From an uncultured Eubacteriales bacterium (GTDB lineage: Bacteria > Bacillota > Clostridia > Monoglobales > UMGS1388), in NCBI GenBank assembly GCA_900551345.1, contig URVP01000008.1:1-21444 (forward strand): a stretch of DNA of 21,444 nt, read 5' to 3'. The position numbers and the translations under genes were made by a program. The notes beneath the pieces are model-generated. The model worked only from the letters and a program-made list of their open reading frames with translations. It was not told the DNA's origin and did not search any database. This document shows positions 1-6,867 of this stretch, piece after piece (position 1 is the stretch's first letter; every line of letters starts with the position of its first letter).

Positions 1-576
1 CTGCTGGGTTTTGCGGCAGGTATCGGTACTGCTTTCCTTGTGCACAAAATTAATAAGGAAATAAACGAAATGCCGAGTGAAACGGGCAGTTACAAAGAAA
101 AGGCGGGAAAATGGTTTGAAATTAAAAAGGATAACATCAAACAAGCTGTTGATGTACGCCGTAAACAAATTGCAGAAATCTCCCGTAAAGCAAAAGATGC
201 AATGCTGAGCGAAAGTTCCGCCGAAAAGCGTAAAGAAATTATGGAGAAAGCAACAGCTCAGATTTCGGCAATAAAAAGAGAAATTCAGGAAATCACCGCA
301 AAGGGAACAAAGGAACTTTCCGCATTGGCAAATAAAATAAGCAGCTCAGAAATGTTCGCCGAAATTGCAGAATTCTTTTCATCACTTAAGAGCGAAAATG
401 ATAATATCGTTGATGTAGACTACACATTTGAATCTGAATACGACGAATATTTCGGCGATGACAACGACGAAAGCGACAAAGAAGATGATGATGAGTCCGT
501 AAATCAACCCGAAGAGGAATCTGAAGAGACGGAGGACGACGAAGAAGAAGCTGAAGAAAAGAATACTGAAGAATAA
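1..576 (+). CDS. YtxH-like membrane-anchored protein with acidic tail (5' end outside window)
   Basis: The frame is open from base 1, so the start lies outside the window; the GTG at 40 is internal. The first visible residues (LLGFAAGIGTAFLVHKINKE) form a glycine/alanine-rich hydrophobic segment followed by basic residues, as in YtxH-type small membrane proteins. Then come about 100 residues of charged, probably helical or coiled-coil sequence rich in Lys, Glu and Ala. The last ~40 residues are almost entirely Asp, Glu and Ser. The gene is closed by a hairpin terminator at 615-653. The likely layout is one N-terminal membrane anchor and a cytoplasmic helical, acidic tail. The family call rests on architecture and composition only, and no function can be assigned. 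Confidence 0.55.
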   Translation: MLGFAAGIGTAFLVHKINKEINEMPSETGSYKEKAGKWFEIKKDNIKQAVDVRRKQIAEISRKAKDAMLSESSAEKRKEIMEKATAQISAIKREIQEITAKGTKELSALANKISSSEMFAEIAEFFSSLKSENDNIVDVDYTFESEYDEYFGDDNDESDKEDDDESVNQPEEESEETEDDEEEAEEKNTEE

Positions 577-614
577 AAGATTAAAATATTTACTAAAAAT
601 TAATAGCGAATAAA

Positions 615-653
615 AAAACATTCCGAGGCAGTTTTACTGCTTCGGAATGTTTT
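615..653 (+). terminator. Rho-independent terminator after the YtxH-like gene
   Basis: The arms ACATTCCGA and TCGGAATGT pair perfectly, and an inner GCAG/CTGC extends the stem around a TTTTA loop. An A-run precedes it and TTTT follows. It lies 38 bases after the stop codon. Confidence 0.85.
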
Positions 654-727
654 GCTTATGTCTAAAAACAGCACATAAATCTGACATTTTTTACAGATGC
701 GAATTATACCACAGCAAATTAAAATAA

Positions 728-756
728 TTGACAATAGTTTTACCTCATGGTAAAAT
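728..756 (+). promoter_or_regulatory. Sigma-A-type promoter for the GLUG-repeat gene
   Basis: TTGACA at 728-733, a 17-base spacer, then TAAAAT at 751-756. It sits 32 bases before the ATG at 788. The TTG at 728 is therefore the -35 box and not a start codon, although the frame is open through it. Confidence 0.8.
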
Positions 757-787
757 TAAAACAATTAATATAATAAGGAGTGATAAT

Positions 788-2782
788 ATGAAAAAGACTT
801 CTGTGTTACTTTGCTTTATTATGATTTTTTCAACTTTTATGTGCTTTAATGTATATGCAGAGCATATTGGAAGCGACAACTGGACCGGAACGGGTACACA
901 ATTAGACCCATATGTAATTTCGGACTTTCAAGGTCTGTGTGACCTTCGTGACAATGTAAATGAAAAAGGTCAGACTTATGAGGGTGTATATTTTGTTCTT
1001 GATGCTGATATTTTAAGAACAAATCCCGATAACGAATTGAATTTCGGCCGTGGAATAGGATGTAAGGGTGCATACAACAGCACTATAAGCGACCCGGTAT
1101 TCAAAGGTAATTTTGACGGACAGGGGCACACAATTGATGTCTCCACATATTCTAACGGCAACAATTCCAACTGTGGCATGTTCGGTTATACCGATGGTGC
1201 AACAATTAAGAATATTATAGCTTCCACACCTGAAAATATTACATCGGAAAAATATTCAAAAGCCAACTCCTGCCAGTTTGCAGGGGGCATCGTAGGCTAC
1301 GCAGTTAATACAACAATAACAGGCTGCACAAACTATGAAATTATCGTATCAAGTCAGCAATGGGATTCTTTCGGCGGTATTGTTGGTTATGCTGAAAAGT
1401 CTACTGTACAAAACTGTACAAACTATGCGTCATTTGATGTAAAGAAAAATAATTCATCATCTGCCGGAGGCATTGCAGGCAAAATTAAAGATACGGATAT
1501 TATAGAATGTAATAATTTCGGTGCAGCAACATCAAAAGAGCATATGGGCGGTATCGTTGGTTATGCTACCGCAACAGAATTGGGAACAAACAAAATAGAA
1601 AAATGTGTCAACAATGCAAGTTTTGAAGCTGCCGGAGGCAATGCCGGCGGTATTGTGGGAAGAGGAGATAAAATTACTATTGCAAATTGTGAAAATACTG
1701 CCGCTGTTTCTTCAACAGCCAATGCTGTAGGCGGTATTGCAGGTAACTTTTCTAACGGAACAATTCAAAACTGCACTAACAACGGCACTGTTACCGGAGC
1801 AGGAACAAACACAGGCGGTATACTCGGAACTTCAAGCAATTGTACATATTACGACCTTACAAACAACGCTGCCATACATAGTACAAAGCAATCGGTTGGA
1901 GGAATTGCAGGCAGTGCATCAGGAACCGCACTTCACCTTGTAAATAATGGCGATATAAGCATCGAAACTACATCAACCCCTCAGAATTGCGGCGGTATTG
2001 TAGGAATTCTTAACGGATACAACTGGGGACAAGGAAATACATATCTTTACGAAAGCGTAAACTACGGAACAGTTACGGGTATGGCTGCGTCTGTTGACTC
2101 AAAACTTGCTGCAGGCGGCATTGCAGGACAGGTAAATTCTCACCACACCAATATTATTGACTGTGTTAATTACGGCACAACAAATGCTGCAGGCATCGTA
2201 GGAGCGATAAACACGAACTGTAATGTAAAGAGCAGTATGAATCTGGGAAGCTCTCCCTACGCAGGCAATTATTACGCAAGCGGCAGCGTAGGATATGAAT
2301 CATACTATGTTGAAGATATGACATATAACGGTGAACCGACCGAAGCAACGGGTCCAAATTCGGGCAAAACCGCTACAGCAAAAACAGCTGCCGAGCTTGC
2401 AGACGGTTCCATGATTGAAACATTAAACAGCGGCACAGACCATTATAACGGTTCTTCAACTGTATGGGTTCAGGGTGCAAAGTATCCCGAACTTGCTTAC
2501 TTCTATGAGGTACCCGCAGTGACAACTTCTGCACAGATTGTAAGCATTACAGACGGAACAGTTGAATACAAGGTTACGCTTTCAGAATCTGTCCAGTCGG
2601 CAATCGTTCTTATTGCTTTATATAGCGGTGAATCTCTTACAGCCGTAAAAACCGTAAGTGCTTCTGAAACAAGCTGCGTGTTTGATTCGGGTATACAAGC
2701 AGATACTGCAAAAATATTTGTATGGGAAAGCCTTGCTAATGCAAAACCTCTTGCTGTAAGCGATGCAAAGCCCATTCAATAA
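788..2782 (+). CDS. Secreted GLUG-repeat surface protein
   Basis: 664 residues. The ATG at 788 has a ribosome binding site (AAGGAG) just upstream and opens directly into a signal peptide (MKKTSVLLCFIMIFS..., likely cleaved after NVYA). About eleven degenerate repeats of ~25-45 residues then run from roughly residue 150 to 500. Each starts with GGIVGYA or GGIAG and carries a C-T-N-[YN]-G-like segment. This is the GLUG pattern, expected to form a beta-helix-like solenoid, found in secreted adhesins and IgA-protease-type proteins. The last ~90 residues look like a small beta-sandwich ending in a Trp-Glu-Ser-Leu...Lys-Pro-Leu motif. I have seen similar endings in other clostridial secreted proteins, but that is memory and was not checked. 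There is no LPXTG, SLH domain or C-terminal membrane helix, so it is probably released or loosely attached. The ligand is unknown. Confidence 0.85.
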   Translation: MKKTSVLLCFIMIFSTFMCFNVYAEHIGSDNWTGTGTQLDPYVISDFQGLCDLRDNVNEKGQTYEGVYFVLDADILRTNPDNELNFGRGIGCKGAYNSTISDPVFKGNFDGQGHTIDVSTYSNGNNSNCGMFGYTDGATIKNIIASTPENITSEKYSKANSCQFAGGIVGYAVNTTITGCTNYEIIVSSQQWDSFGGIVGYAEKSTVQNCTNYASFDVKKNNSSSAGGIAGKIKDTDIIECNNFGAATSKEHMGGIVGYATATELGTNKIEKCVNNASFEAAGGNAGGIVGRGDKITIANCENTAAVSSTANAVGGIAGNFSNGTIQNCTNNGTVTGAGTNTGGILGTSSNCTYYDLTNNAAIHSTKQSVGGIAGSASGTALHLVNNGDISIETTSTPQNCGGIVGILNGYNWGQGNTYLYESVNYGTVTGMAASVDSKLAAGGIAGQVNSHHTNIIDCVNYGTTNAAGIVGAINTNCNVKSSMNLGSSPYAGNYYASGSVGYESYYVEDMTYNGEPTEATGPNSGKTATAKTAAELADGSMIETLNSGTDHYNGSSTVWVQGAKYPELAYFYEVPAVTTSAQIVSITDGTVEYKVTLSESVQSAIVLIALYSGESLTAVKTVSASETSCVFDSGIQADTAKIFVWESLANAKPLAVSDAKPIQ

Positions 2783-2844
2783 TACAGCGAAACACATATA
2801 ATATCTTTAGCACAATACAAACGATATTATTAAAACTAAAATAA

Positions 2845-2886
2845 AAGACTTTCGCAGCGGGAAACCGTTGCGGAAGTTTTTATTTT
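2845..2886 (+). terminator. Terminator of the GLUG-repeat gene (GAAA tetraloop)
   Basis: A ~15 bp stem with a few G-U pairs (core CGCAGCGG/CCGTTGCG) is closed by a GAAA loop at 2861-2864 and followed by TTTTTATTTTT. It is a strong intrinsic terminator. Confidence 0.9.
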
Positions 2887-2936
2887 TATAAATTTTCAGA
2901 CAAATATTATAAATTATCATTATTTGTCAAAAAACC

Positions 2937-2965
2937 TTGACAAAATAAATAAAAGGGTATATACT
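2937..2965 (+). promoter_or_regulatory. Promoter of the THF riboswitch / folT-folC transcript
   Basis: TTGACA at 2937-2942, a 17-base spacer, and TATACT at 2960-2965. Transcription should start near 2972, a few bases before the first riboswitch stem at 2980, giving a ~190-base leader. Confidence 0.85.
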
Positions 2966-2978
2966 GAGTCAGTAAATT

Positions 2979-3091
2979 TTGGCAGAGTAGGCTGCAGCGC
3001 GTAAAGTGCCGTCTGAACGGGGAGTTGTCAGACGGACGAAAAGAGCTTAAAAGGGCTCTTGCGGTGCTTCGGCCGCATCCCGTTGCTACAA
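2979..3091 (+). promoter_or_regulatory. Tetrahydrofolate (THF) riboswitch aptamer
   Basis: The order of conserved segments matches the folT-associated THF riboswitch: GAGTAG, then GCG-TAAAGTG, a GGG-containing loop, GACGAA, GCGGTG and GCATCC. The stems can be drawn as P1 2980-2985 with 3083-3088, P2 2990-2997 with 3067-3074 (one mismatch), P3 CCGTCTG 3009-3015 with CAGACGG 3029-3035, and P4 AAGAGC 3041-3046 with GCTCTT 3055-3060. The P3 loop (3018-3022) can pair with 3078-3082, giving the pseudoknot known in this class. The downstream gene encodes a folate transporter/FolC, the expected regulon. The recognition is from the remembered consensus and was not run against the Rfam model. Confidence 0.9.
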
Positions 3092-3128
3092 TTATCAGCA
3101 AAATATCATATTCTATTGATTATTTATG

Positions 3129-3155
3129 CCTTTTTGTAGCGATGTTACAGAAAGG
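3129..3155 (+). promoter_or_regulatory. Ribosome-binding-site sequestering hairpin (riboswitch expression platform)
   Basis: CCTTTTTGTA (3129-3138) pairs with TACAGAAAGG (3146-3155) over 10 bp with one U-G, around a 7-base loop. The right arm contains most of the AAAGGA ribosome binding site of folT-folC (3151-3156; ATG at 3164). A competing pairing exists: GTTGCTACAA (3082-3091), the same strand that closes aptamer P1, can pair with TTGTAGCGAT (3134-3143) and would break this hairpin. The model that follows is ligand-bound aptamer gives hidden site (off), free aptamer gives open site (on). Confidence 0.75.
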
Positions 3156-3163
3156 ACTTTTTT

Positions 3164-4900
3164 ATGAAGAAATTATCAACCAAGAAACTTGTAACAATCG
3201 CACTCTTAACCGCAATGAGCATTATACTGCGTCTTATCGGATTTCCCCAAACGGGAACGGTTAGATTTGAGTTGGGATTTCTACCCATTGCTGCAGCAGG
3301 TTATATGTACGGCGGAATATGGAGTGCCATCTCTTATGTCATTGCTGACATCATCGGTACCCTGCTTACAGGAGCCGCTCCTCTTCCCACAATTACTGCA
3401 TGCAAATTCATATTCGGTATGTTGTTCGGTCTGTTTCTGCACAAGAAGAAGCCATCTGTTTTGAGAGTATTTTTATGTGTACTCACCATAACAATCCTTG
3501 TAGATTTAATTCTTATGCCTCTTGCACTGCTCGCTCTGTACGGAGAAGGCGGCATATGGGCAATAGTGTTTGACAGACTGCTTATGTCCGCATTTAATCT
3601 GCCTTTTAGAACCGTTATGATATGCCTTACTTTCAAATACACCCAATCTGTTATGGATAGACATGCCGCAAAGGATTTTGAAGGTTATGCCAACTCATTT
3701 CAGGCAACGGCAAGGCTTAGACTGGAGAATATAACCTGCCTTTTGGCGATACTGGGCAATCCTCATAAAAAGGTATCATGCATACATGTTGCCGGCACCA
3801 ACGGAAAAGGTTCTGTATGTGCATTTTTACAGAGCATTCTCACAACCGCCGGTAAAAAAACGGGCAAATATATTTCTCCGGAAATGACAAATATCCGTGA
3901 GCGTATCACCATAAACGGCGTTATGATAACGCAAGCAGAGCTTGACGAAATTATGGCTGAAGTAAAAGATGCGGCAGAAGAGGCAAAGAAACAAATCGGT
4001 GAGATGCCCACACAGTTTGAAATATGGACCGCAGCAGCATTTTTATATTTCAGCCGCCAAAAATGCGATGTTGCCGTTATAGAAACAGGGCTGGGCGGTA
4101 TGCATGACGCTACCAATGTTATCGAAAAACCACTATTTTCAATTATAACACGCATTGACATGGACCATATGAATTACCTGGGCAATACCCTCTATGACAT
4201 TGCCCGTGCCAAAGCAGGGATAATAAAGCAAGGCTGCCCGGTTATAACACTCAAACAAAAACCCGAAGCACAGCGTGCTATTGACGAAGCCTGCAAGACA
4301 CAAAACAGCCCGGTCACATATATAAGTGATGCAAATAACCAAACATACGAAAACTGCCACGAAAAGTTTTCATATAAAGGAATTGAAAACATTTCCCCGG
4401 GAATAGCAGGTATGAACCAGAGTGAAAATGCACGATTCGCAATTGAAGCGGCACTTGCCATGGGAATAAACGAAGAAGATATAAAAAAGGGAATTTCATT
4501 GGCACAAAACAAGGGGCGGTTTGAACTGCTGAGGGAAAATGTTATCTTTGACGGTGCACACAATCCAAACGGCGTTGCCTCTCTTAAAGATAATCTTGAC
4601 AGATATTTCCCTGACAAAAACAAGACTTTTATATGCGGCTTTATGGGAGATAAAGATTTAAGCGGAATATTCTCTCTTTTGGGAGAATATAAAGATTCCC
4701 CATTCTATGCCGTGACGGTTCAGCACAACTCCCGTGCAATGAAAGCATCAGATATAAAAAAAGCAGCTGCGCCGTACGGAATAAATATGACTGTATGCAA
4801 AACGGTAAATGAAGCCATTGAAAAAACCGCAAATGATGAGCTTGTCATAATCTGCGGTTCGCTGTATCTGTACAAAGATATAGATTTTAAATTGCTGTAA
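3164..4900 (+). CDS. folT-folC: FolT (ECF folate transporter S-component) fused to FolC (folylpolyglutamate/dihydrofolate synthase)
   Basis: 578 residues in one uninterrupted frame. Residues 1-~165 are a hydrophobic multi-helix membrane domain of FolT type. The first helix carries AxxxA (A13, A17), the motif by which S-components contact EcfT, followed by RFELGFLPIAAAGYMYG (34-50) and ADIIG. Residues ~170-578 are a full-length FolC: LGNP, P-loop AGTNGKGS (210-217), TQFE (283-286), ETGLGG (307-312), DATN (315-318), DH (334-335), LGNT, KAGI, and DGAHNP (463-468). FolC adds glutamates to folates with ATP; FolT binds and imports folate together with EcfA/A'/T, which are not encoded here. Joining them would couple uptake to polyglutamylation, which traps folate in the cell. 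A THF riboswitch controls it. Oddities are GGMHDATN where GGRxDATN is usual, SPEM for SPHL, and A for E before KAGI. The two domains are clear; the concerted function is inferred. Confidence 0.92.
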   Translation: MKKLSTKKLVTIALLTAMSIILRLIGFPQTGTVRFELGFLPIAAAGYMYGGIWSAISYVIADIIGTLLTGAAPLPTITACKFIFGMLFGLFLHKKKPSVLRVFLCVLTITILVDLILMPLALLALYGEGGIWAIVFDRLLMSAFNLPFRTVMICLTFKYTQSVMDRHAAKDFEGYANSFQATARLRLENITCLLAILGNPHKKVSCIHVAGTNGKGSVCAFLQSILTTAGKKTGKYISPEMTNIRERITINGVMITQAELDEIMAEVKDAAEEAKKQIGEMPTQFEIWTAAAFLYFSRQKCDVAVIETGLGGMHDATNVIEKPLFSIITRIDMDHMNYLGNTLYDIARAKAGIIKQGCPVITLKQKPEAQRAIDEACKTQNSPVTYISDANNQTYENCHEKFSYKGIENISPGIAGMNQSENARFAIEAALAMGINEEDIKKGISLAQNKGRFELLRENVIFDGAHNPNGVASLKDNLDRYFPDKNKTFICGFMGDKDLSGIFSLLGEYKDSPFYAVTVQHNSRAMKASDIKKAAAPYGINMTVCKTVNEAIEKTANDELVIICGSLYLYKDIDFKLL

Positions 4901-4903
4901 ACT

Positions 4904-5530
4904 TTAAATTATTTTAGGACAAACCTCTGCCAAAGGGCAATCAGTACAATTAGGCTTTCGTGCCATACAGTATTTTCTGCCGTGCCATACAAGCTGATGA
5001 CCGAATGTGGCTGTATATTCGGGCGGAACAATTTTAATAAGGTCAAACTCCACCTTAACCGGGTCAGTATTTTTAGTAAGACCCATGCGGCGAGCAAGCC
5101 TGCCTGCGTGAGTATCTACCACCATGGCAGGCTTTTTGTATACATCACCCAGGATTATGTTTGCAGTTTTTCTGCCAACACCGTCCAAAGTAAGCAGCTC
5201 CTCCATAGTGTCGGGTACTGCACCGTTGTATTCAGAAACCAGCCTTTTGCAGCAACTGATAATATTTTTCGCCTTGTTCCTGAAAAATCCGGTGGAGTGA
5301 ATGTAACTCATAAGCTCGTCCATATCTGCATCGGCAAATGCTTCAACCGATGTATACCGCTTAAAAAGTGCAGGGGTCACCATATTTACTCTTGCATCGG
5401 TACACTGCGCAGCAAGCTGAGTTGCAATAAGCAGTTCATACGGCTTTTCATATTGAAGTGAACATTCAGCGTCTGAATACTCTCTGTCGAGTATTTCTTT
5501 TATTTTTAAAACTCTTTCTTTTTTTGTCAT
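4904..5530 (-). CDS. nth: Endonuclease III (bifunctional DNA glycosylase/AP lyase)
   Basis: 208 residues from the ATG at 5530, preceded by AAGGAG at good spacing; an ATG 13 codons upstream lacks such a site. It removes oxidised pyrimidines from DNA and nicks the strand in base excision repair. Visible features are the helix-hairpin-helix LDGVGRKTA (115-123) with catalytic K121, the catalytic Asp D139 in VVDTHAGRLARR, and a C-terminal 4Fe-4S loop with Cys at 188, 195, 198 and 204 (C-x6-C-x2-C-x5-C). The length is normal for the family. Its 3' end faces folT-folC with a 3-base gap and no terminator between. It appears to be transcribed alone from the candidate promoter at 5597-5625. Confidence 0.97.
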   Translation of the reverse strand: MTKKERVLKIKEILDREYSDAECSLQYEKPYELLIATQLAAQCTDARVNMVTPALFKRYTSVEAFADADMDELMSYIHSTGFFRNKAKNIISCCKRLVSEYNGAVPDTMEELLTLDGVGRKTANIILGDVYKKPAMVVDTHAGRLARRMGLTKNTDPVKVEFDLIKIVPPEYTATFGHQLVWHGRKYCMARKPNCTDCPLAEVCPKII

Positions 5531-5596
5531 AAAAACTCTCCTTTCACTTTTTATTACGGGAATATGCATTGCAATTTAAAACTTGTACCCGTAAAT

Positions 5597-5625
5597 TGTA
5601 TAAAGGATACCGCATATTTTTACAA
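5597..5625 (-). promoter_or_regulatory. Candidate promoter for nth
   Basis: On the minus strand TTGTAA (5625-5620), a 17-base spacer, then TATACA (5602-5597), about 67 bases ahead of the nth start. The -35 match is fair. Confidence 0.5.
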
Positions 5626-5658
5626 TCTGCGTACTCTTATGACATTTTATCATAAAAT

Positions 5659-6807
5659 CTATTGTGTTTCAAGAAGCTTGTCCAGATAATCATTAACTAT
5701 ACTTCTTCCATAGTTTCCGTCCGGCGCCCATTTACCACCCAGTTGCTCAACATATTTGACGCTGCCTGCCCAGGAACGGGTCAAAGCCGCCTGATACCGC
5801 CCGTGAGTCTCTCCCACGGGATCAACGCCCACATACGCCCCCATGTGGTTAAAATGTGCCCTTACTCCATCATCCGGGGTAGCAAAGCTTTCGTGGTCTT
5901 CGGGGGCATCGCCGGCAGCATCTGCTCTTTTTATACCTGCCCAGTTATTCATTTCGGGAGTAACTTGTCCCGTATATTTACCGTAATTAGTTTCCTTTGC
6001 CGCCTGACAATAGAGTACTTCAGGGCGTATACCTGTCAGCTCTCCGTATTTCCAATATGTATCGGCAATATTTATAAACCTTTCAGCAGCTCCCATATTC
6101 TCTGCCCATTTTTTTGCGGTTTCACAGTCTGTCTGTGCTTTACCCAAAATCGGCGTAAGCTCTTTATCCTGCAAAAGCATACCACGGTATATCATAAGAG
6201 CTGCATCACAGCGTCTTACGGGGGTTATGGGCTGAAGCTTGCCGTCTATTCCGTCAATCAATTTATTTTCATATGCGGCAGCCACCTCTTTTTTTATGGA
6301 AGGAGCAACAAGCATGCCGTCTGAAAATTGAGTATCAAGAACACGGGTATCGTCAGGAATTTCAAGCCCGGCACACTTTACAACGGCGGCGGCTGTCTCT
6401 TCACGGGAAACGCTTTTTGTCGGCTGGAATTTATCGCCCTCTATAAACATAAATCCCGACGCAGCACTTATGTATTTATATGACCAGCGGTCTTTTTCCA
6501 CATCCCCGTATGAAACATCGCCCCCTTCGGACAGATTGAATGCCGTGGCTAACATTTTAGCAAGCTGTTCACGGGTAATTTCTCCGTCCGGGTCAAATGT
6601 TGTTTCGGTAATTCCGGAAATAACCCCTTTTTCTACCAACTCATTTACGGCATCAAATGCCCATTCATACCCCTGCATATCCTGAAAATCCGTTTTAGGA
6701 GTTGTGTTGACCGGAGTTGTCCCATCATCTCCCATAAAAACAAACCAGCAAAGAATTGCTATGCAAAACACAGCAGTAGTAAAAAACAGTCTTTTTATAT
6801 TAAGCAA
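5659..6807 (-). CDS. Secreted SLH-domain protein with glucosaminidase-like domain
   Basis: 382 residues from the TTG at 6807, chosen because GGAGG lies 8 bases upstream; a GTG at 6816 overlaps that site. An N-terminal hydrophobic segment (LFFTTAVFCIAILCWFVF) acts as signal peptide or anchor. Three S-layer homology repeats follow at roughly residues 45-90, 100-150 and 160-215; they usually bind pyruvylated wall polysaccharide. Residues ~225-382 resemble a GH73-type mannosyl-glycoprotein endo-beta-N-acetylglucosaminidase: AAKETNYGKY with the candidate catalytic Glu, NNWAGIK, then a F.TPDDGVRAHFNHM segment. Such domains cut peptidoglycan, so a wall remodelling or sporulation role is plausible. 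The promoter and ribosome binding site lie inside the rqcH terminator region. Confidence 0.85.
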   Translation of the reverse strand: MLNIKRLFFTTAVFCIAILCWFVFMGDDGTTPVNTTPKTDFQDMQGYEWAFDAVNELVEKGVISGITETTFDPDGEITREQLAKMLATAFNLSEGGDVSYGDVEKDRWSYKYISAASGFMFIEGDKFQPTKSVSREETAAAVVKCAGLEIPDDTRVLDTQFSDGMLVAPSIKKEVAAAYENKLIDGIDGKLQPITPVRRCDAALMIYRGMLLQDKELTPILGKAQTDCETAKKWAENMGAAERFINIADTYWKYGELTGIRPEVLYCQAAKETNYGKYTGQVTPEMNNWAGIKRADAAGDAPEDHESFATPDDGVRAHFNHMGAYVGVDPVGETHGRYQAALTRSWAGSVKYVEQLGGKWAPDGNYGRSIVNDYLDKLLETQ

Positions 6808-6855
6808 AAAAAGCACCTCCCGATATATTAATATATATTAGGGAAGTGCTCTTTT
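6807..6855 (-). terminator. Terminator of the rqcH operon, overlapping the SLH gene's ribosome binding site
   Basis: On the minus strand AGCACTTCCC (6850-6841) pairs with GGGAGGTGCT (6821-6812) with one G-U, around a 19-base AT-rich loop. A-rich sequence precedes and TTTTTTT follows the stem. It starts 13 bases after the rqcH stop. The right arm contains GGAGG and the T-run reaches the start codon of the next gene. Confidence 0.85.
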
Positions 6856-6863
6856 AATGACAA
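6835..6863 (-). promoter_or_regulatory. Candidate promoter for the SLH gene inside the terminator hairpin
   Basis: On the minus strand TTGTCA (6863-6858), a 17-base spacer made largely of the hairpin's left arm, and TAATAT (6840-6835) at the start of the loop. The predicted start is an A near 6828 in the loop, giving a ~21-base leader that contains GGGAGG but not the left arm, so the hairpin would not form in that transcript. Confidence 0.6.
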
Positions 6864-6867
6864 GCCT

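Noticed and set aside
728..787. N-terminal extension of the GLUG protein from the TTG at 728
   Set aside because: That TTG is the -35 box of a good promoter, and the ATG at 788 has AAGGAG and begins a normal signal peptide.
4982..5461. Long plus-strand frame opposite nth
   Set aside because: It lies entirely antisense to a gene with all endonuclease III motifs and encodes nothing recognisable.
5636..5655. TTATGA/TCATAA hairpin after the SLH gene as a terminator
   Set aside because: The stem is six A/T-rich pairs without a clear T-run on the minus strand; too weak to annotate.
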